Shown here: piece by piece, positions 16,096 through 24,550 of the stretch | Position numbering within the stretch: the stretch's first letter is position 1 | Layout of the letters: each line of letters begins with the position of its first letter | NCBI GenBank assembly: GCA_004144865.1 | Contig: SEAY01000005.1 | Location: 1 to 64,000 of the forward strand | Direction: 5' to 3' | Origin: Comamonadaceae bacterium | Lineage (GTDB): Bacteria; Pseudomonadota; Gammaproteobacteria; Burkholderiales; Burkholderiaceae_C | DNA length: 64,000 bases | Made by a program: the position numbers and the translations under genes | Notes under the pieces: generated by a model | What the model was told of the DNA's origin: nothing | The model's input: only the letters and a program-made list of their open reading frames with translations | The model's database searches: none

Positions 16096-17832
16096 CTACG
16101 CGGCGGCGGACACGGCGGTGGTCTTCGAAGCGCGCGCCACGCGCGCCCTGCGCACATACTCCGGCAGGAAGCTGCGCCGGCTGCGGTCCGCGAAGGCCAC
16201 CGTGACCTGCGTGGGCGTGGCTTCCTCCACCACGCCGCGGCCGTAGCGCCGCACCTCCACCAGGTCGCCGCGGGCGAACGTCGCGCTCGTCGCCTCCTCG
16301 TCTTGCGCGGCGACGGGCTCGGCCGGTGCATTGCGCAGCAACTCCTCCACCACCGCCTCGTGCGCGGCGATGCGCCGGCAGTTGTCGCAGTGCTCGCAGC
16401 GCTCCAGGGGCGCTTCGCCCTCCAGGTGCTCCAGCAGCACGCGCCAGCGGCACTGGCCGGTCTGCGCGTAGAAGACCATGCGCTCCAGCGCCTCGCGATC
16501 GAGGTCGCGCTTCTTGCCATAGCCCTCGGTCAGTTCGCGCAGCCGCGAAGTGTCGCCGCCCTTGGCGGCCAGGCGCAGCGTGCCGTCGCGGCCCTGCAGC
16601 ACCATCTTGTCCTTGCGCAAGAGGCCCAGGGCGACCTGCAGCTTGGAGCGGGGCCTGCCGGTACGCGCCTGCAGCAGGGGCAGCGTCCACTCGCCGCCCT
16701 CGGCCGGCGTGTCGCGCAGCGCCTGGACGATCGCGAGGGCGTCTTCCTCGCCCGGATAGCGGCCGGCCATGAAGAACTGCTGGATCGCCTTGTCGCCGCG
16801 CAGGAACAGCAGCGTGCAGCGCGAGAGCGCGCCGTCGCGCCCGGCGCGCCCCGCCTCCTGGTAGTAAGCCTCCAGCGTGGCGGGCAGCTGGTAGTGCAGC
16901 ACGAAGCGGATGTCCGGCTTGTCGATGCCGAGGCCGAAGGCATTGGTGGCCACCATCACGCGGCGGTCGCCGTCCATGAAGGCTTCCTGCGCCGCGGTGC
17001 GGTCGGCCGCCGGCAGCTTGCCGTGGTAGAGGCCCGCGGATTCGCCCGCGGCCAGCAGCGCCTCGTGCACGGCCTGCGCCGCCTTCACGGTGGCCGTGTA
17101 CACGATGCCGCTGCCTTCGGCGGAGCGCACGAGCTTGAGCACCTGCGCCAGCTTGTCCGCCTCCTTCTCCACGGGCAGCACGCGCAGGTCGAGGTTGGGC
17201 CGGTAGGCGCTGGTGTTGATAACCCCTTCCGCCGGGATGCCCAGCTGCTCGCAGATGTCCCGCGCGATGTCGTCGGTGGCGGTCGCCGTCAGCGCCAGGA
17301 CCGGCGGACGGCCGAGGCGCTTGAGCACCGGGCCGATCTCCAGGAACGCGGGGCGGAAGTCGTGCCCCCAGTGCGAGATGCAATGCGCCTCGTCCACGGC
17401 CAGCAGGGCCACGCGATGCGCCAGCAGCATCTCCAGGAAGCCGGGATCCGCCAGCCGCTCCGGCGTGGTCATGATGATGCGCGCGCTGCCATCGGCCACT
17501 GCGCGTTCGGCCGCGCGCTCCTCCTCGCTGTCGATGGCGCTGTTCACCTGCACCGCCGCGATGCCCAGCTCGCGCAGGGACTCGCACTGGTCCTTCATCA
17601 GCGCGATCAGGGGCGAGACGACCACGGTGCGGCCTTCGAGCAGCAGCGCGGGCAGCTGGTAGCACAGCGACTTGCCCGCGCCCGTGGGCATCACCGCGAG
17701 CGTCGGCTGCCCGGCGAGCACCCGGTCGATCACGGCCGCCTGGCCCGGGCGCAAGCGCGACAGGCCGAAAGTTTCGCGCAGGAGGGTCCGCACCCGCTGC
17801 CCTGAAGAAGCGGGTGCCGAGCGGCGGGCCAT
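16096..17832 (-). CDS. recQ: RecQ-family ATP-dependent DNA helicase with a Tudor-like C-terminus
   Basis: A 578-residue superfamily 2 helicase. Motifs in order: Q-motif region LRPGQAAVIDRVL, Walker A MPTGAGKS (Lys54), DEAH in LLAVDEAHCISHWGHDFRP, TATAT, YHGKLPAADR, NAFGLGIDKPDIRFV and QEAGRAGRDG. A zinc site (CRW...CEHCDNC) and a winged-helix region follow. There is no HRDC domain. Instead the last 70 residues (GDLVEVRRYGRGVVEEATPTQVTVAF...) resemble the Tudor-like tail of PcrA/UvrD. RecQ helicases unwind 3'-tailed DNA in recombination repair. The stop of the acidic-protein gene lies 4 nt upstream of its start. Confidence 0.92.
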   Translation of the reverse strand: MARRSAPASSGQRVRTLLRETFGLSRLRPGQAAVIDRVLAGQPTLAVMPTGAGKSLCYQLPALLLEGRTVVVSPLIALMKDQCESLRELGIAAVQVNSAIDSEEERAAERAVADGSARIIMTTPERLADPGFLEMLLAHRVALLAVDEAHCISHWGHDFRPAFLEIGPVLKRLGRPPVLALTATATDDIARDICEQLGIPAEGVINTSAYRPNLDLRVLPVEKEADKLAQVLKLVRSAEGSGIVYTATVKAAQAVHEALLAAGESAGLYHGKLPAADRTAAQEAFMDGDRRVMVATNAFGLGIDKPDIRFVLHYQLPATLEAYYQEAGRAGRDGALSRCTLLFLRGDKAIQQFFMAGRYPGEEDALAIVQALRDTPAEGGEWTLPLLQARTGRPRSKLQVALGLLRKDKMVLQGRDGTLRLAAKGGDTSRLRELTEGYGKKRDLDREALERMVFYAQTGQCRWRVLLEHLEGEAPLERCEHCDNCRRIAAHEAVVEELLRNAPAEPVAAQDEEATSATFARGDLVEVRRYGRGVVEEATPTQVTVAFADRSRRSFLPEYVRRARVARASKTTAVSAAA

Positions 17833-17836
17833 CGCG

Positions 17837-18169
17837 TCAGCCCTGCTCGTCCGACGCGTCGCTGTCGGCCGCGTCGTCGCTGTCGAGGTCTATCATCTCC
17901 ATGCCGTCGGGATCGGCTTCGGGGAAGCCCTCGCCGTCCGCCAGGCTCACCACGCGATCCGGCAGGATGTCCCCGCCTTCGCGCGCGTCCGGGCCCGCCA
18001 CCGCGCCGCGCGAGCCGGTGCCCACGGAGTCGCTGTCCTCGTGCGCCTCGGCCGTGCCGATCGCGTCGCTGCCGCTGTCCGAGTTGTCGCTCGGGCCCAG
18101 CAGGTCGGCGTCGCGGCCGCTGGGGTTCCCCGGGGCCACTTCCGCGCCCATGATGCTGCTGTATGCCAT
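17837..18169 (-). CDS. Small, highly acidic, probably disordered protein
   Basis: A 110-residue protein rich in Asp, Glu, Ser and Gly, with almost no Lys and few aromatic residues. The C-terminus (ADPDGMEMIDLDSDDAADSD) is strongly acidic. There is no signal peptide, membrane segment or known domain. The start at 18169 has a very strong AGGAGG ribosome site on the minus strand, which supports real and efficient translation. It lies 4 nt before recQ and is divergent from the acyl-CoA synthetase gene. Function unknown; the composition would fit a charged binding partner or DNA mimic, but nothing proves that. Confidence 0.65.
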   Translation of the reverse strand: MAYSSIMGAEVAPGNPSGRDADLLGPSDNSDSGSDAIGTAEAHEDSDSVGTGSRGAVAGPDAREGGDILPDRVVSLADGEGFPEADPDGMEMIDLDSDDAADSDASDEQG

Positions 18170-18309
18170 GTGTCCTCCTGGCGTTGGATGCAGCCAGTCT
18201 GGGCACGCGCCGTCCAGCACGGCGTCGGCTCCGTCGCATGCCCCGTGTCGGACACGGCCTGTCCTTCGCGGTGCAGGCGCGGCCATGAGCGTCGCTTACA
18301 GTGCTCGCA

Positions 18310-19854
18310 ATGGAGACCCCCGTGCCCGCTACCCCTGCCTCGACGGCGCCTGCGTTGCCGCCGTTCCGCGCCCTTTCCGACCTCATCCGCGAGCACGCAC
18401 GCGTGCGACCCGATCGGCTTGCCTTGCGCCACGGCCAACGCCGGCTCAGCTGGGGCGAGATGGACCGCGAGGTGGACCGCATCGCGGCAACCCTCCAGCA
18501 GCGGGGCGTGCGACCGCAGGAGGCGATCGCCGTCTGCGGCGCGAACTCGATTCCCTACCTGTTGCTGTTCCTCGGCGGCCTGAGGGCCGGGCTGGCGGTG
18601 GCGCCGCTGCCGACCGGCGCCACGGCGGAGCAACTCGCCGGCATGGTGGCCGACAGCGGCGCGCGGTTCCTGTTCGCCGATGGCTCCGTGCCGGCACTCG
18701 ACACAGCCGCGCCGCGCGTCCGCATGGACGTCGAGGGTGAAGGCGGGCTGGGCGCCTGGCTGCTGCCGCCCGGCGCGCAGCCACAGCCGGTGCAGGCCCA
18801 GCCCGGGTGGGCCTTCAACATCATCTATTCGTCCGGCACGACCGGCACGCCCAAGGGCATCGTGCAGCCCCACGCGATGCGCTGGGCGCACATGGCGCGC
18901 GGAGAGAACTACGGCTACGACGCCGACGCCGTGGCGCTCGTGGCGACCTCGCTGTGCTCCAACACCACGCTGGTGTCGGTGTTCCCCTGCCTTGCGAAGG
19001 GCGGCGCCGTCGTGATGACAGAAGGCCGCTTCGACCCTGCGGCCTACCTCGCGCTGGCCCAGGATGCGCGAGCCACGCACGCGATGCTCGTGCCGGTGCA
19101 GTACCAGCGCCTGATGGCGCTGCCGGAGTTCGGCCGCCACGACCTGTCGTCCTTCCGCATGAAGTTCTGCACCAGCGCGCCGTTTTCCGCGCATCTCAAG
19201 GCCGACGTGCTGGCACGCTGGCCCGGTGGACTGGTCGAGTACTACGGCATGACCGAAGGCGGCGGCACCTGCATCCTGGAGGCGCACCGCTTCCCGTACA
19301 AGCTGCACACGGTGGGCAAGCCGTCCGAAGGCCACGACATCCGCCTCATCGACGAGGACGGCCGCGAGCTGCCCCCCGGCGCCACCGGCGAGGTGGTGGG
19401 CCGCTCGGGATCGATGATGACGGGCTACCGCAACCAGCCGGCGAAGACCCGCGAGGCGGAGTGGTACGACGCGCAGGGCAACCGCTTCATCCGCACCGGC
19501 GACGTCGGCCGCTTCGACGAGGACGGCTTCCTCACGCTGATGGACCGCCGCAAGGACCTGGTGATCAGCGGCGGCTTCAACATCTATCCGAGCGACCTCG
19601 AGGCGGTGCTGCGCGAGCATCCGGCGGTGGCCGACGCCGCCGTGGTGGGCGTGGCCGATGCGACCTGGGGCGAGACGCCGGTGGCCTTCGTCGTGCCGGC
19701 CGGCGAACCGCCTTCGGAGGAAGACCTGCGGGCCTGGGCGAACGCCCGCCTGGGCAAGACGCAGCGCCTGGCCGGCCTGCGTTACCTGCGCGAGCTGCCA
19801 CGCAGCGACATCGGCAAGGTCCTGAAGCGCGAACTGCGCGAGCGCTGGCACTGA
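18310..19854 (+). CDS. AMP-dependent synthetase/ligase (acyl-CoA synthetase family)
   Basis: A 514-residue adenylate-forming enzyme. The P-loop-like motif IIYSSGTTGTPKGIVQPH (about 177-194) is followed by the YYGMTEGG motif, TGDVGRFDEDGFLTLMDRRKD, and ISGGFNIYPSDLEAVL. The C-terminal catalytic lysine is in SDIGKVLKREL. Such enzymes activate a carboxylic acid as acyl-AMP and then form the CoA thioester. Substrate unknown; it is close to medium/long-chain fatty acid or aryl ligases. GTG at 18301 is an alternative start. No thioesterase, beta-oxidation or PKS partner is adjacent, so it appears monocistronic. Confidence 0.88.
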   Translation: METPVPATPASTAPALPPFRALSDLIREHARVRPDRLALRHGQRRLSWGEMDREVDRIAATLQQRGVRPQEAIAVCGANSIPYLLLFLGGLRAGLAVAPLPTGATAEQLAGMVADSGARFLFADGSVPALDTAAPRVRMDVEGEGGLGAWLLPPGAQPQPVQAQPGWAFNIIYSSGTTGTPKGIVQPHAMRWAHMARGENYGYDADAVALVATSLCSNTTLVSVFPCLAKGGAVVMTEGRFDPAAYLALAQDARATHAMLVPVQYQRLMALPEFGRHDLSSFRMKFCTSAPFSAHLKADVLARWPGGLVEYYGMTEGGGTCILEAHRFPYKLHTVGKPSEGHDIRLIDEDGRELPPGATGEVVGRSGSMMTGYRNQPAKTREAEWYDAQGNRFIRTGDVGRFDEDGFLTLMDRRKDLVISGGFNIYPSDLEAVLREHPAVADAAVVGVADATWGETPVAFVVPAGEPPSEEDLRAWANARLGKTQRLAGLRYLRELPRSDIGKVLKRELRERWH

Positions 19855-20028
19855 TCGGGCAGCCAGTGCGCTGCCGGCTGACAGGGCGCTTCCGCGCATT
19901 CGACGGCTACGGCTGCGCTGGTCGCTGACGCCCGGCGTCATTGGCAGCGTCCCTTCGAACGGAGCGCCGGCCCACAGGGCGCCCGCGCGCAAGGCCGCAT
20001 TCTGGAGCCCACACCAGGAGATGCTCCG

Positions 20029-20286
20029 ATGAAATACATGCACAAGGCGATCTGGCAATCCGACGGCAACCTCGTGATCCGCGGCAACACCCGCGCCCTG
20101 CTGTTCCGCGCATTGGAAGACGTTCGTGCCGATCTCGAGAAGCGCCAGGATGGCGAGCAGCTGCAGCGCACGCTGGCCGCCCTGAACGAGGTGCTCGGTG
20201 CCTACGACGGCAAGCTGCCGAGCGCCGCCGAGCTGCTGGGCGATCCGGTGCGCGAGCAGGTCTCGCGCAACCTGCTCAAGGGCTGA
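20029..20286 (+). CDS. Small hypothetical cytosolic protein (85 residues)
   Basis: An 85-residue protein starting MKYMHKAIWQSDGNLVIRG, with a predicted helical centre and a positively charged end. AGGAG about 8 nt before the ATG at 20029 supports it. There is no membrane segment and no recognised domain. Its last 11 nt overlap the end of the converging putA gene. The roughly 175 bases between the synthetase gene and this one hold nothing else I can identify. Confidence 0.6.
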   Translation: MKYMHKAIWQSDGNLVIRGNTRALLFRALEDVRADLEKRQDGEQLQRTLAALNEVLGAYDGKLPSAAELLGDPVREQVSRNLLKG

Positions 20287-23245
20287 GCGATCCGCGCGCG
20301 AGCAGGGCGACGTTGCCGCCCGCCGCGGTGGTGTTCACGGTGACGGTCTGCTCGGCGCAAAAGCGCGCCAGGTAGTTCGGGCCGCCGGCCTTGGGGCCGG
20401 TGCCCGACAGGCCTTCCCCGCCGAAGGGCTGCACGCCCACCACGGCCCCGATCATGTTGCGGTTGACGTAGACGTTGCCGATGCGCGCCTCGCGCGCCAG
20501 GGCTTCGGCCCGGCTGTCGATGCGCGTCTGCAGGCCCAGCGTGAGGCCGTAACCGATCCGGTTGATCGCCCGGACCACCTCTTGCGGGTCGCCGCTCCAG
20601 CGCACGACGTGCAGCACGGGGCCGAAGATCTCGTGCTTCACGTCCGCGAGGCTGCTGACCTCGAACGCCTGGGGCGGCAGCAGGCGCGTCTGCGGATCCG
20701 GATCCGAAGGCGGAAGCAGCGGCCGCGCTTGCGCGCGCAGCCGGCGCAGGTGCCGCTGCAGGTTCTCGAAGGCTTCGCCGTCGATCACCGGTCCCACGTC
20801 CGTGCGCCACTGCGCCGGATCGCCCGCGACGAGCTCGCGCGCCGCGCCGGCGATCATCCCGATCACGCCGTCGGCGATCGCTTCGTGCACGCAGAGCAGG
20901 CGCAGCGCGGAGCAGCGCTGGCCGGCGGAGCGGAATGCACTCTGCACCACGGCGTCGGTCACCTGCTCGGGCAGCGCCGTCGAATCCACCAGCATCGCAT
21001 TGATGCCGCCGGTCTCCGCGATCAGCGGGACGATCGGGCCGTCCTTGGCGGCCAGCGCCCGCTGGATGGTCTTCGCCACCTGCGTGGACCCGGTGAAGAC
21101 CACGCCGGCGACGCGCGGCTCCGCGACGAGGGCGGCACCGACGGTTTCCCCCGGGCCATGCAGCAGCTGCAGCGCATCGCGCGGCACGCCGGCGGCGTGC
21201 AGCAGGCGCACGGCTTCCAGCGCGACCGCCGGTGTCTGCTCCGCGGGCTTGGCCAGCACGGTGTTGCCGGTCACCAGCGCGGCGGCCACCTGGCCGGTGA
21301 AGATGGCGAGCGGGAAATTCCACGGGCTGATGCACACCCAGGGGCCGCGGGCCGTGAGGCGCAGGACGTTGCTTTCGCCGGTGGGGCCGGGCAGCGTCAC
21401 CGGCTGCAGGATGCGTTCGGCCTCGTTGGCGTAGAAGCGCAGGAAGTCCACGGCCTCGCGCACTTCCGCCAGCGCATCGCCCCAGGTCTTGAAGCCCTCC
21501 TTCACCAGCAGCGCGCACAGCCTCGGCAAGTTGCCCTCCATGGCGTCGGCCGCGGCGCGCAGGGCTCCCGCGCGGGCCTCCGCGGGCGTGCGTTCCCAGG
21601 CGTGGCCGGCGGCGATCGCGCGGTCCAGTGCCTGCGGGACGGCGGCCACGTCGGCCTCGGGGACCAGGGCCACGGAGGTCGTCGCCAGCGCGGATTCCAG
21701 CGGCGCGCGCATGGCCGGCACGGTGAGGTCCAGCCCCGTGCTGTTGCGCCGCCCGTGTCCGTAGAGATCCGGCGGCAAGGGCAGGGAGGGCTGCGGCACC
21801 AGGTGCAGTGGCGACTGCAGGAGTTCTTCCATGCCGACGGATTCGTCGGCGAGCTGGTGCACGAAGGAGGAATTCGCGCCGTTCTCCAGCAGGCGCCGCA
21901 CCAGGTAGGCGAGCAGGTCGCGGTGCTGCCCCACCGGAGCGTAGACGCGGCAGGCCAGCATCGGGTCCTGCAGCACCTCCCGGTAGACCCCTTCGCCCAT
22001 TCCGTGCAGCCGCTGCAGCTCGAACTGCGCGCCGGTGCGCCGCGCCATCTGCACGATCGCGGCGATGGTGCCCGCGTTGTGCGTGGCGAACTGCGGGAAG
22101 ATCACGTCCTGCGCTTCCAGCAGGGCGCGTGCGCAGGCGAGGTAGGACACGTCGGTGTGGTGCTTGTGCGTGAACACCGGGTAGTGCGGCAGCCCCAGCT
22201 CCTGCGCGCGCTTGATCTCCGCGTCCCAGTACGCGCCCTTCACCAGCCTGCACATGAGCCGGATGCCGTGCCGCCGCGCGATCTCCGCGACGTGGCGGAT
22301 CAGCTCCAGCGCGCGCGTCTGGTAGGCCTGCAGCGCGAGGCCGAAGCCGTGCCACTGCGGATGTTCGCGCGCCACCTGCCCGGCCAGTGCCTCGAAGACC
22401 TCGAGCGACAGCTCGAGGCGGTCGACTTCCTCGGCGTCGATGGTGAGGTTGATGTTGGCCGCGGCGGCGCGGCGGCACAGGGCGGCCACGCGCGGGACCA
22501 GCTCCTGCATCACGCGCTCGCGCTGCAGCGCCTCGTAGCGCGGGTGCAGCGCACTGAGCTTGATGGAAATGCCGTCGTTGCCCTGCACCGGCTGGCGGGG
22601 GTCGCACGCCGCGCCGATGGCGGCGATCGCCTCCTCGTAGTGCGCGAGGTAGCGGTCCGCGTCGGCGGCCGTCCGGGCGCCCTCGCCGAGCATGTCGAAG
22701 GAGAAGCGCAGGCTGGGGTGGCGGCGGCGCGCCGCGGCGGCCTCGTGCATCGCTTCGCCGATGCCTTGCCCGAGCACGAACTGGCGCCCGAGCAACTGCA
22801 CGGCGCGCAGCGTGGCGGCCACGACGGTGCGGGCACCGAGCCGCGCGAACAGGCGGCTTTCCGGTTGCGCCCCGTCGCCCGGCAGGAAGCGCTTCGACAG
22901 CGAGATCGCGCTGTGCGACAGGCGCGCCAGGGCGCTGTCGGCGGAACCCTCGAAGTCGGCGCGCGAGAGCTGGTCGGCGGTGAGCGCGACCGCGGTCTCG
23001 GCATCCGGCACGCGCAGCAACGCCTCGGCCAGGCGCATCAGGGCGAGGCCTTCCGCGCTGGAGATCGGGTACTCCTTGAGCAGGCTTTCCATCGCCCAGA
23101 AAGGCGGCGGGTTGCGGCGTACCGCATCGACCCAGGGCCTGGCGGACTGGGCTGCAGCCGCCCAGTCCAGCGCGCCCTGCAGGGACTGCAGGCGGTCGGC
23201 GACGATGGCGGCTTCGGGACGGTAAGGCGAGGGGAGTCTTTGCAT
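20276..23245 (-). CDS. putA: Bifunctional proline dehydrogenase / L-glutamate-gamma-semialdehyde dehydrogenase
   Basis: A 989-residue PutA that oxidises proline to glutamate. The FAD-dependent proline dehydrogenase barrel spans about 75-440 (DAEEVDRLELSL, VKGAYWDAEIKRAQE, YLACARALLEAQDVIFPQFATHN). The NAD-dependent aldehyde dehydrogenase spans about 500-960 (WNFPLAIFTGQVAAAL, AETGGINAMLVDST, catalytic Cys in SAGQRCSALR). There is no N-terminal ribbon-helix-helix domain, so this PutA is not its own repressor. A divergent Lrp-family regulator, starting 99 nt away, is the likely controller. The enzyme acts at the inner membrane face, passing electrons to quinone. Confidence 0.95.
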   Translation of the reverse strand: MQRLPSPYRPEAAIVADRLQSLQGALDWAAAAQSARPWVDAVRRNPPPFWAMESLLKEYPISSAEGLALMRLAEALLRVPDAETAVALTADQLSRADFEGSADSALARLSHSAISLSKRFLPGDGAQPESRLFARLGARTVVAATLRAVQLLGRQFVLGQGIGEAMHEAAAARRRHPSLRFSFDMLGEGARTAADADRYLAHYEEAIAAIGAACDPRQPVQGNDGISIKLSALHPRYEALQRERVMQELVPRVAALCRRAAAANINLTIDAEEVDRLELSLEVFEALAGQVAREHPQWHGFGLALQAYQTRALELIRHVAEIARRHGIRLMCRLVKGAYWDAEIKRAQELGLPHYPVFTHKHHTDVSYLACARALLEAQDVIFPQFATHNAGTIAAIVQMARRTGAQFELQRLHGMGEGVYREVLQDPMLACRVYAPVGQHRDLLAYLVRRLLENGANSSFVHQLADESVGMEELLQSPLHLVPQPSLPLPPDLYGHGRRNSTGLDLTVPAMRAPLESALATTSVALVPEADVAAVPQALDRAIAAGHAWERTPAEARAGALRAAADAMEGNLPRLCALLVKEGFKTWGDALAEVREAVDFLRFYANEAERILQPVTLPGPTGESNVLRLTARGPWVCISPWNFPLAIFTGQVAAALVTGNTVLAKPAEQTPAVALEAVRLLHAAGVPRDALQLLHGPGETVGAALVAEPRVAGVVFTGSTQVAKTIQRALAAKDGPIVPLIAETGGINAMLVDSTALPEQVTDAVVQSAFRSAGQRCSALRLLCVHEAIADGVIGMIAGAARELVAGDPAQWRTDVGPVIDGEAFENLQRHLRRLRAQARPLLPPSDPDPQTRLLPPQAFEVSSLADVKHEIFGPVLHVVRWSGDPQEVVRAINRIGYGLTLGLQTRIDSRAEALAREARIGNVYVNRNMIGAVVGVQPFGGEGLSGTGPKAGGPNYLARFCAEQTVTVNTTAAGGNVALLARGSLSP

Positions 23246-23280
23246 GGCGCGGGGGCGTGAATGCCGGTGTTGTCGCCATG

Positions 23281-23332
23281 TTCCAGGTTTGGCCGGCGAA
23301 TGTTTCGCTAAAATTGATGCCGATCACTGGAA
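23281..23332. promoter_or_regulatory. Candidate Lrp-type operator between putA and its regulator
   Basis: The divergent gap is AT-richer than its surroundings and holds two nested symmetries: GCGAA-TGT-TTCGC (23296-23308) and the more distant pair TTCCAG (23281-23286) / CTGGAA (23327-23332). Lrp-family proteins bind such AT-rich imperfect palindromes. This is visual evidence only. Confidence 0.35.
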
Positions 23333-23344
23333 TAAATCCGGAGC

Positions 23345-23824
23345 ATGGACGCATCCACCCCCGACCTCGACCGAATAGACCTGCGCCTGCTGCAGGTGCT
23401 GCAGGCCGACGGCCGCATCTCCAACCTGAAGCTCGCCGAGGCGGTCTCGCTGTCGCCCACCGCCGTCCTGGCGCGCGTGCAGCGGCTCACCCGCGACGGC
23501 TACATCCTGGGTTACGAGGCGCGGCTGGATCCGGCCAAGCTGGGCGCCGGCATGTTGGTGTTCGTGGAAGTGCTGCTGGATCGCACCACCCCCAACGTGT
23601 TCGAGGCGTTCAAGGCGGCGGTGCAGGTGCATCCGCAGATCCTGGAGTGCCACATGGTGGCGGGCGGCTTCGACTACCTGCTCAAGACGCGCATGGCGGA
23701 CATGCACGCCTACCGCGACTTCGCGGGCACGGTGCTGTGGCAGCTGCCGGGCGTGCGCGAGACCCGCACCTATGCCGTGATGGAGGAAGTGAAGAACACC
23801 ACGCACCTGGCGCTGCGCGTGTAG
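23345..23824 (+). CDS. Lrp/AsnC-family regulator, probable activator of putA
   Basis: A 159-residue Lrp/AsnC protein. The N-terminal helix-turn-helix is DLDRIDLRLLQVLQADGRISNLKLAEAVSLSPTAVLARVQRL (about 7-50). The C-terminal RAM domain includes HPQILECHMVAGGFDYLLKTRMADM (about 97-121). It is divergent from putA, the arrangement seen for PutR/BkdR-type regulators that respond to proline or another amino acid. The pairing with a PutA that lacks its own DNA-binding domain supports that role. Confidence 0.9.
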   Translation: MDASTPDLDRIDLRLLQVLQADGRISNLKLAEAVSLSPTAVLARVQRLTRDGYILGYEARLDPAKLGAGMLVFVEVLLDRTTPNVFEAFKAAVQVHPQILECHMVAGGFDYLLKTRMADMHAYRDFAGTVLWQLPGVRETRTYAVMEEVKNTTHLALRV

Positions 23825-23897
23825 CGATCCTGCTTCCGGGGGCTGTCCAGGGCCGGCGGCGCTGGGCAGAATCGGCCTTTTCCCCGGAGGAGATCCC

Positions 23898-24443
23898 ATG
23901 CGCATCCTGACCCTGGCCGCCGGCGCCTTGCTGGCCGCTGCCTGCCTGCCCCTGTCCGCCCAGACCATGAAGCCCGGTTTGTGGGAAATGCACAACAAGA
24001 TGCAGGGCGGCGGCGCCGACGATCCGATGGCCGAATTGCAGAAGCAGATGGCCCAGATGCCGCCGCAGCAGCGCAAGCAGATGGAAGCGGCCATGGCGGC
24101 GCAGGGCGTGAAGATGGTGCCGGGCGCGGGCGGCGGCATGGCCACGCAGATGTGCTTCACCCGGGAGATGGTCGAACGCGACGACGTGCCCATGCAGGAG
24201 GGCTGCAAGGTGACGCAGAACACCCGCAGCGGCAACACGCAGAAGTTCGCCTTCAGCTGCAGCAACCCGCCTTCCAGCGGCGAGGGGCAGGTGACCTACG
24301 GCGGGCCGGAAGCCTACAGCAGCCGCATGACGGTGAAGACGTCGGCCGGCGGCGCGCCGCAGGTCACCACGATGGAGACGCGCGGCAAGTGGCTGAAGGC
24401 GGATTGCGGCAACGTGAAGCCGATGCCGGTGCCGAAGAAGTAG
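23898..24443 (+). CDS. DUF3617-family secreted protein
   Basis: A 181-residue exported protein with a signal peptide (1-22, ending LSAQ) and the DUF3617 opening TMKPGLWEMHNKM. Cysteines lie in TQMCFTREM, QEGCKVTQNT and FSCSNPPSS, as in that family, with the closing METRGKWLKADCGNVKP. A Met/Gln-rich insert (about 40-75) is unusual and low-complexity. Function of the family is unknown; it is periplasmic. GGAGG just before the ATG supports the start. Confidence 0.85.
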   Translation: MRILTLAAGALLAAACLPLSAQTMKPGLWEMHNKMQGGGADDPMAELQKQMAQMPPQQRKQMEAAMAAQGVKMVPGAGGGMATQMCFTREMVERDDVPMQEGCKVTQNTRSGNTQKFAFSCSNPPSSGEGQVTYGGPEAYSSRMTVKTSAGGAPQVTTMETRGKWLKADCGNVKPMPVPKK

Positions 24444-24457
24444 CCACCAGGAGGAGC

Positions 24458-24535
24458 GCCTGGATTGCGGGCTTGACCCGCAATCCAGGCGGTGTCCGTT
24501 CAAGCGCCGCATGGATCCCGGGTCACGCCCGGGAT
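24458..24535. repeat. Tandem palindromic hairpins (REP-like) between convergent genes
   Basis: First hairpin: a 14-bp perfect stem (24458-24471 with 24477-24490) around loop CTTGA. Second hairpin: ATCCCGGG (24515-24522) and CCCGGGAT (24528-24535) around TCACG. They sit between the DUF3617 and yggS stops. The pieces resemble dispersed palindromic repeats of proteobacteria and may also terminate transcription from both sides. Confidence 0.6.
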
Positions 24536-24550
24536 GACAGGTTTCAGGCC

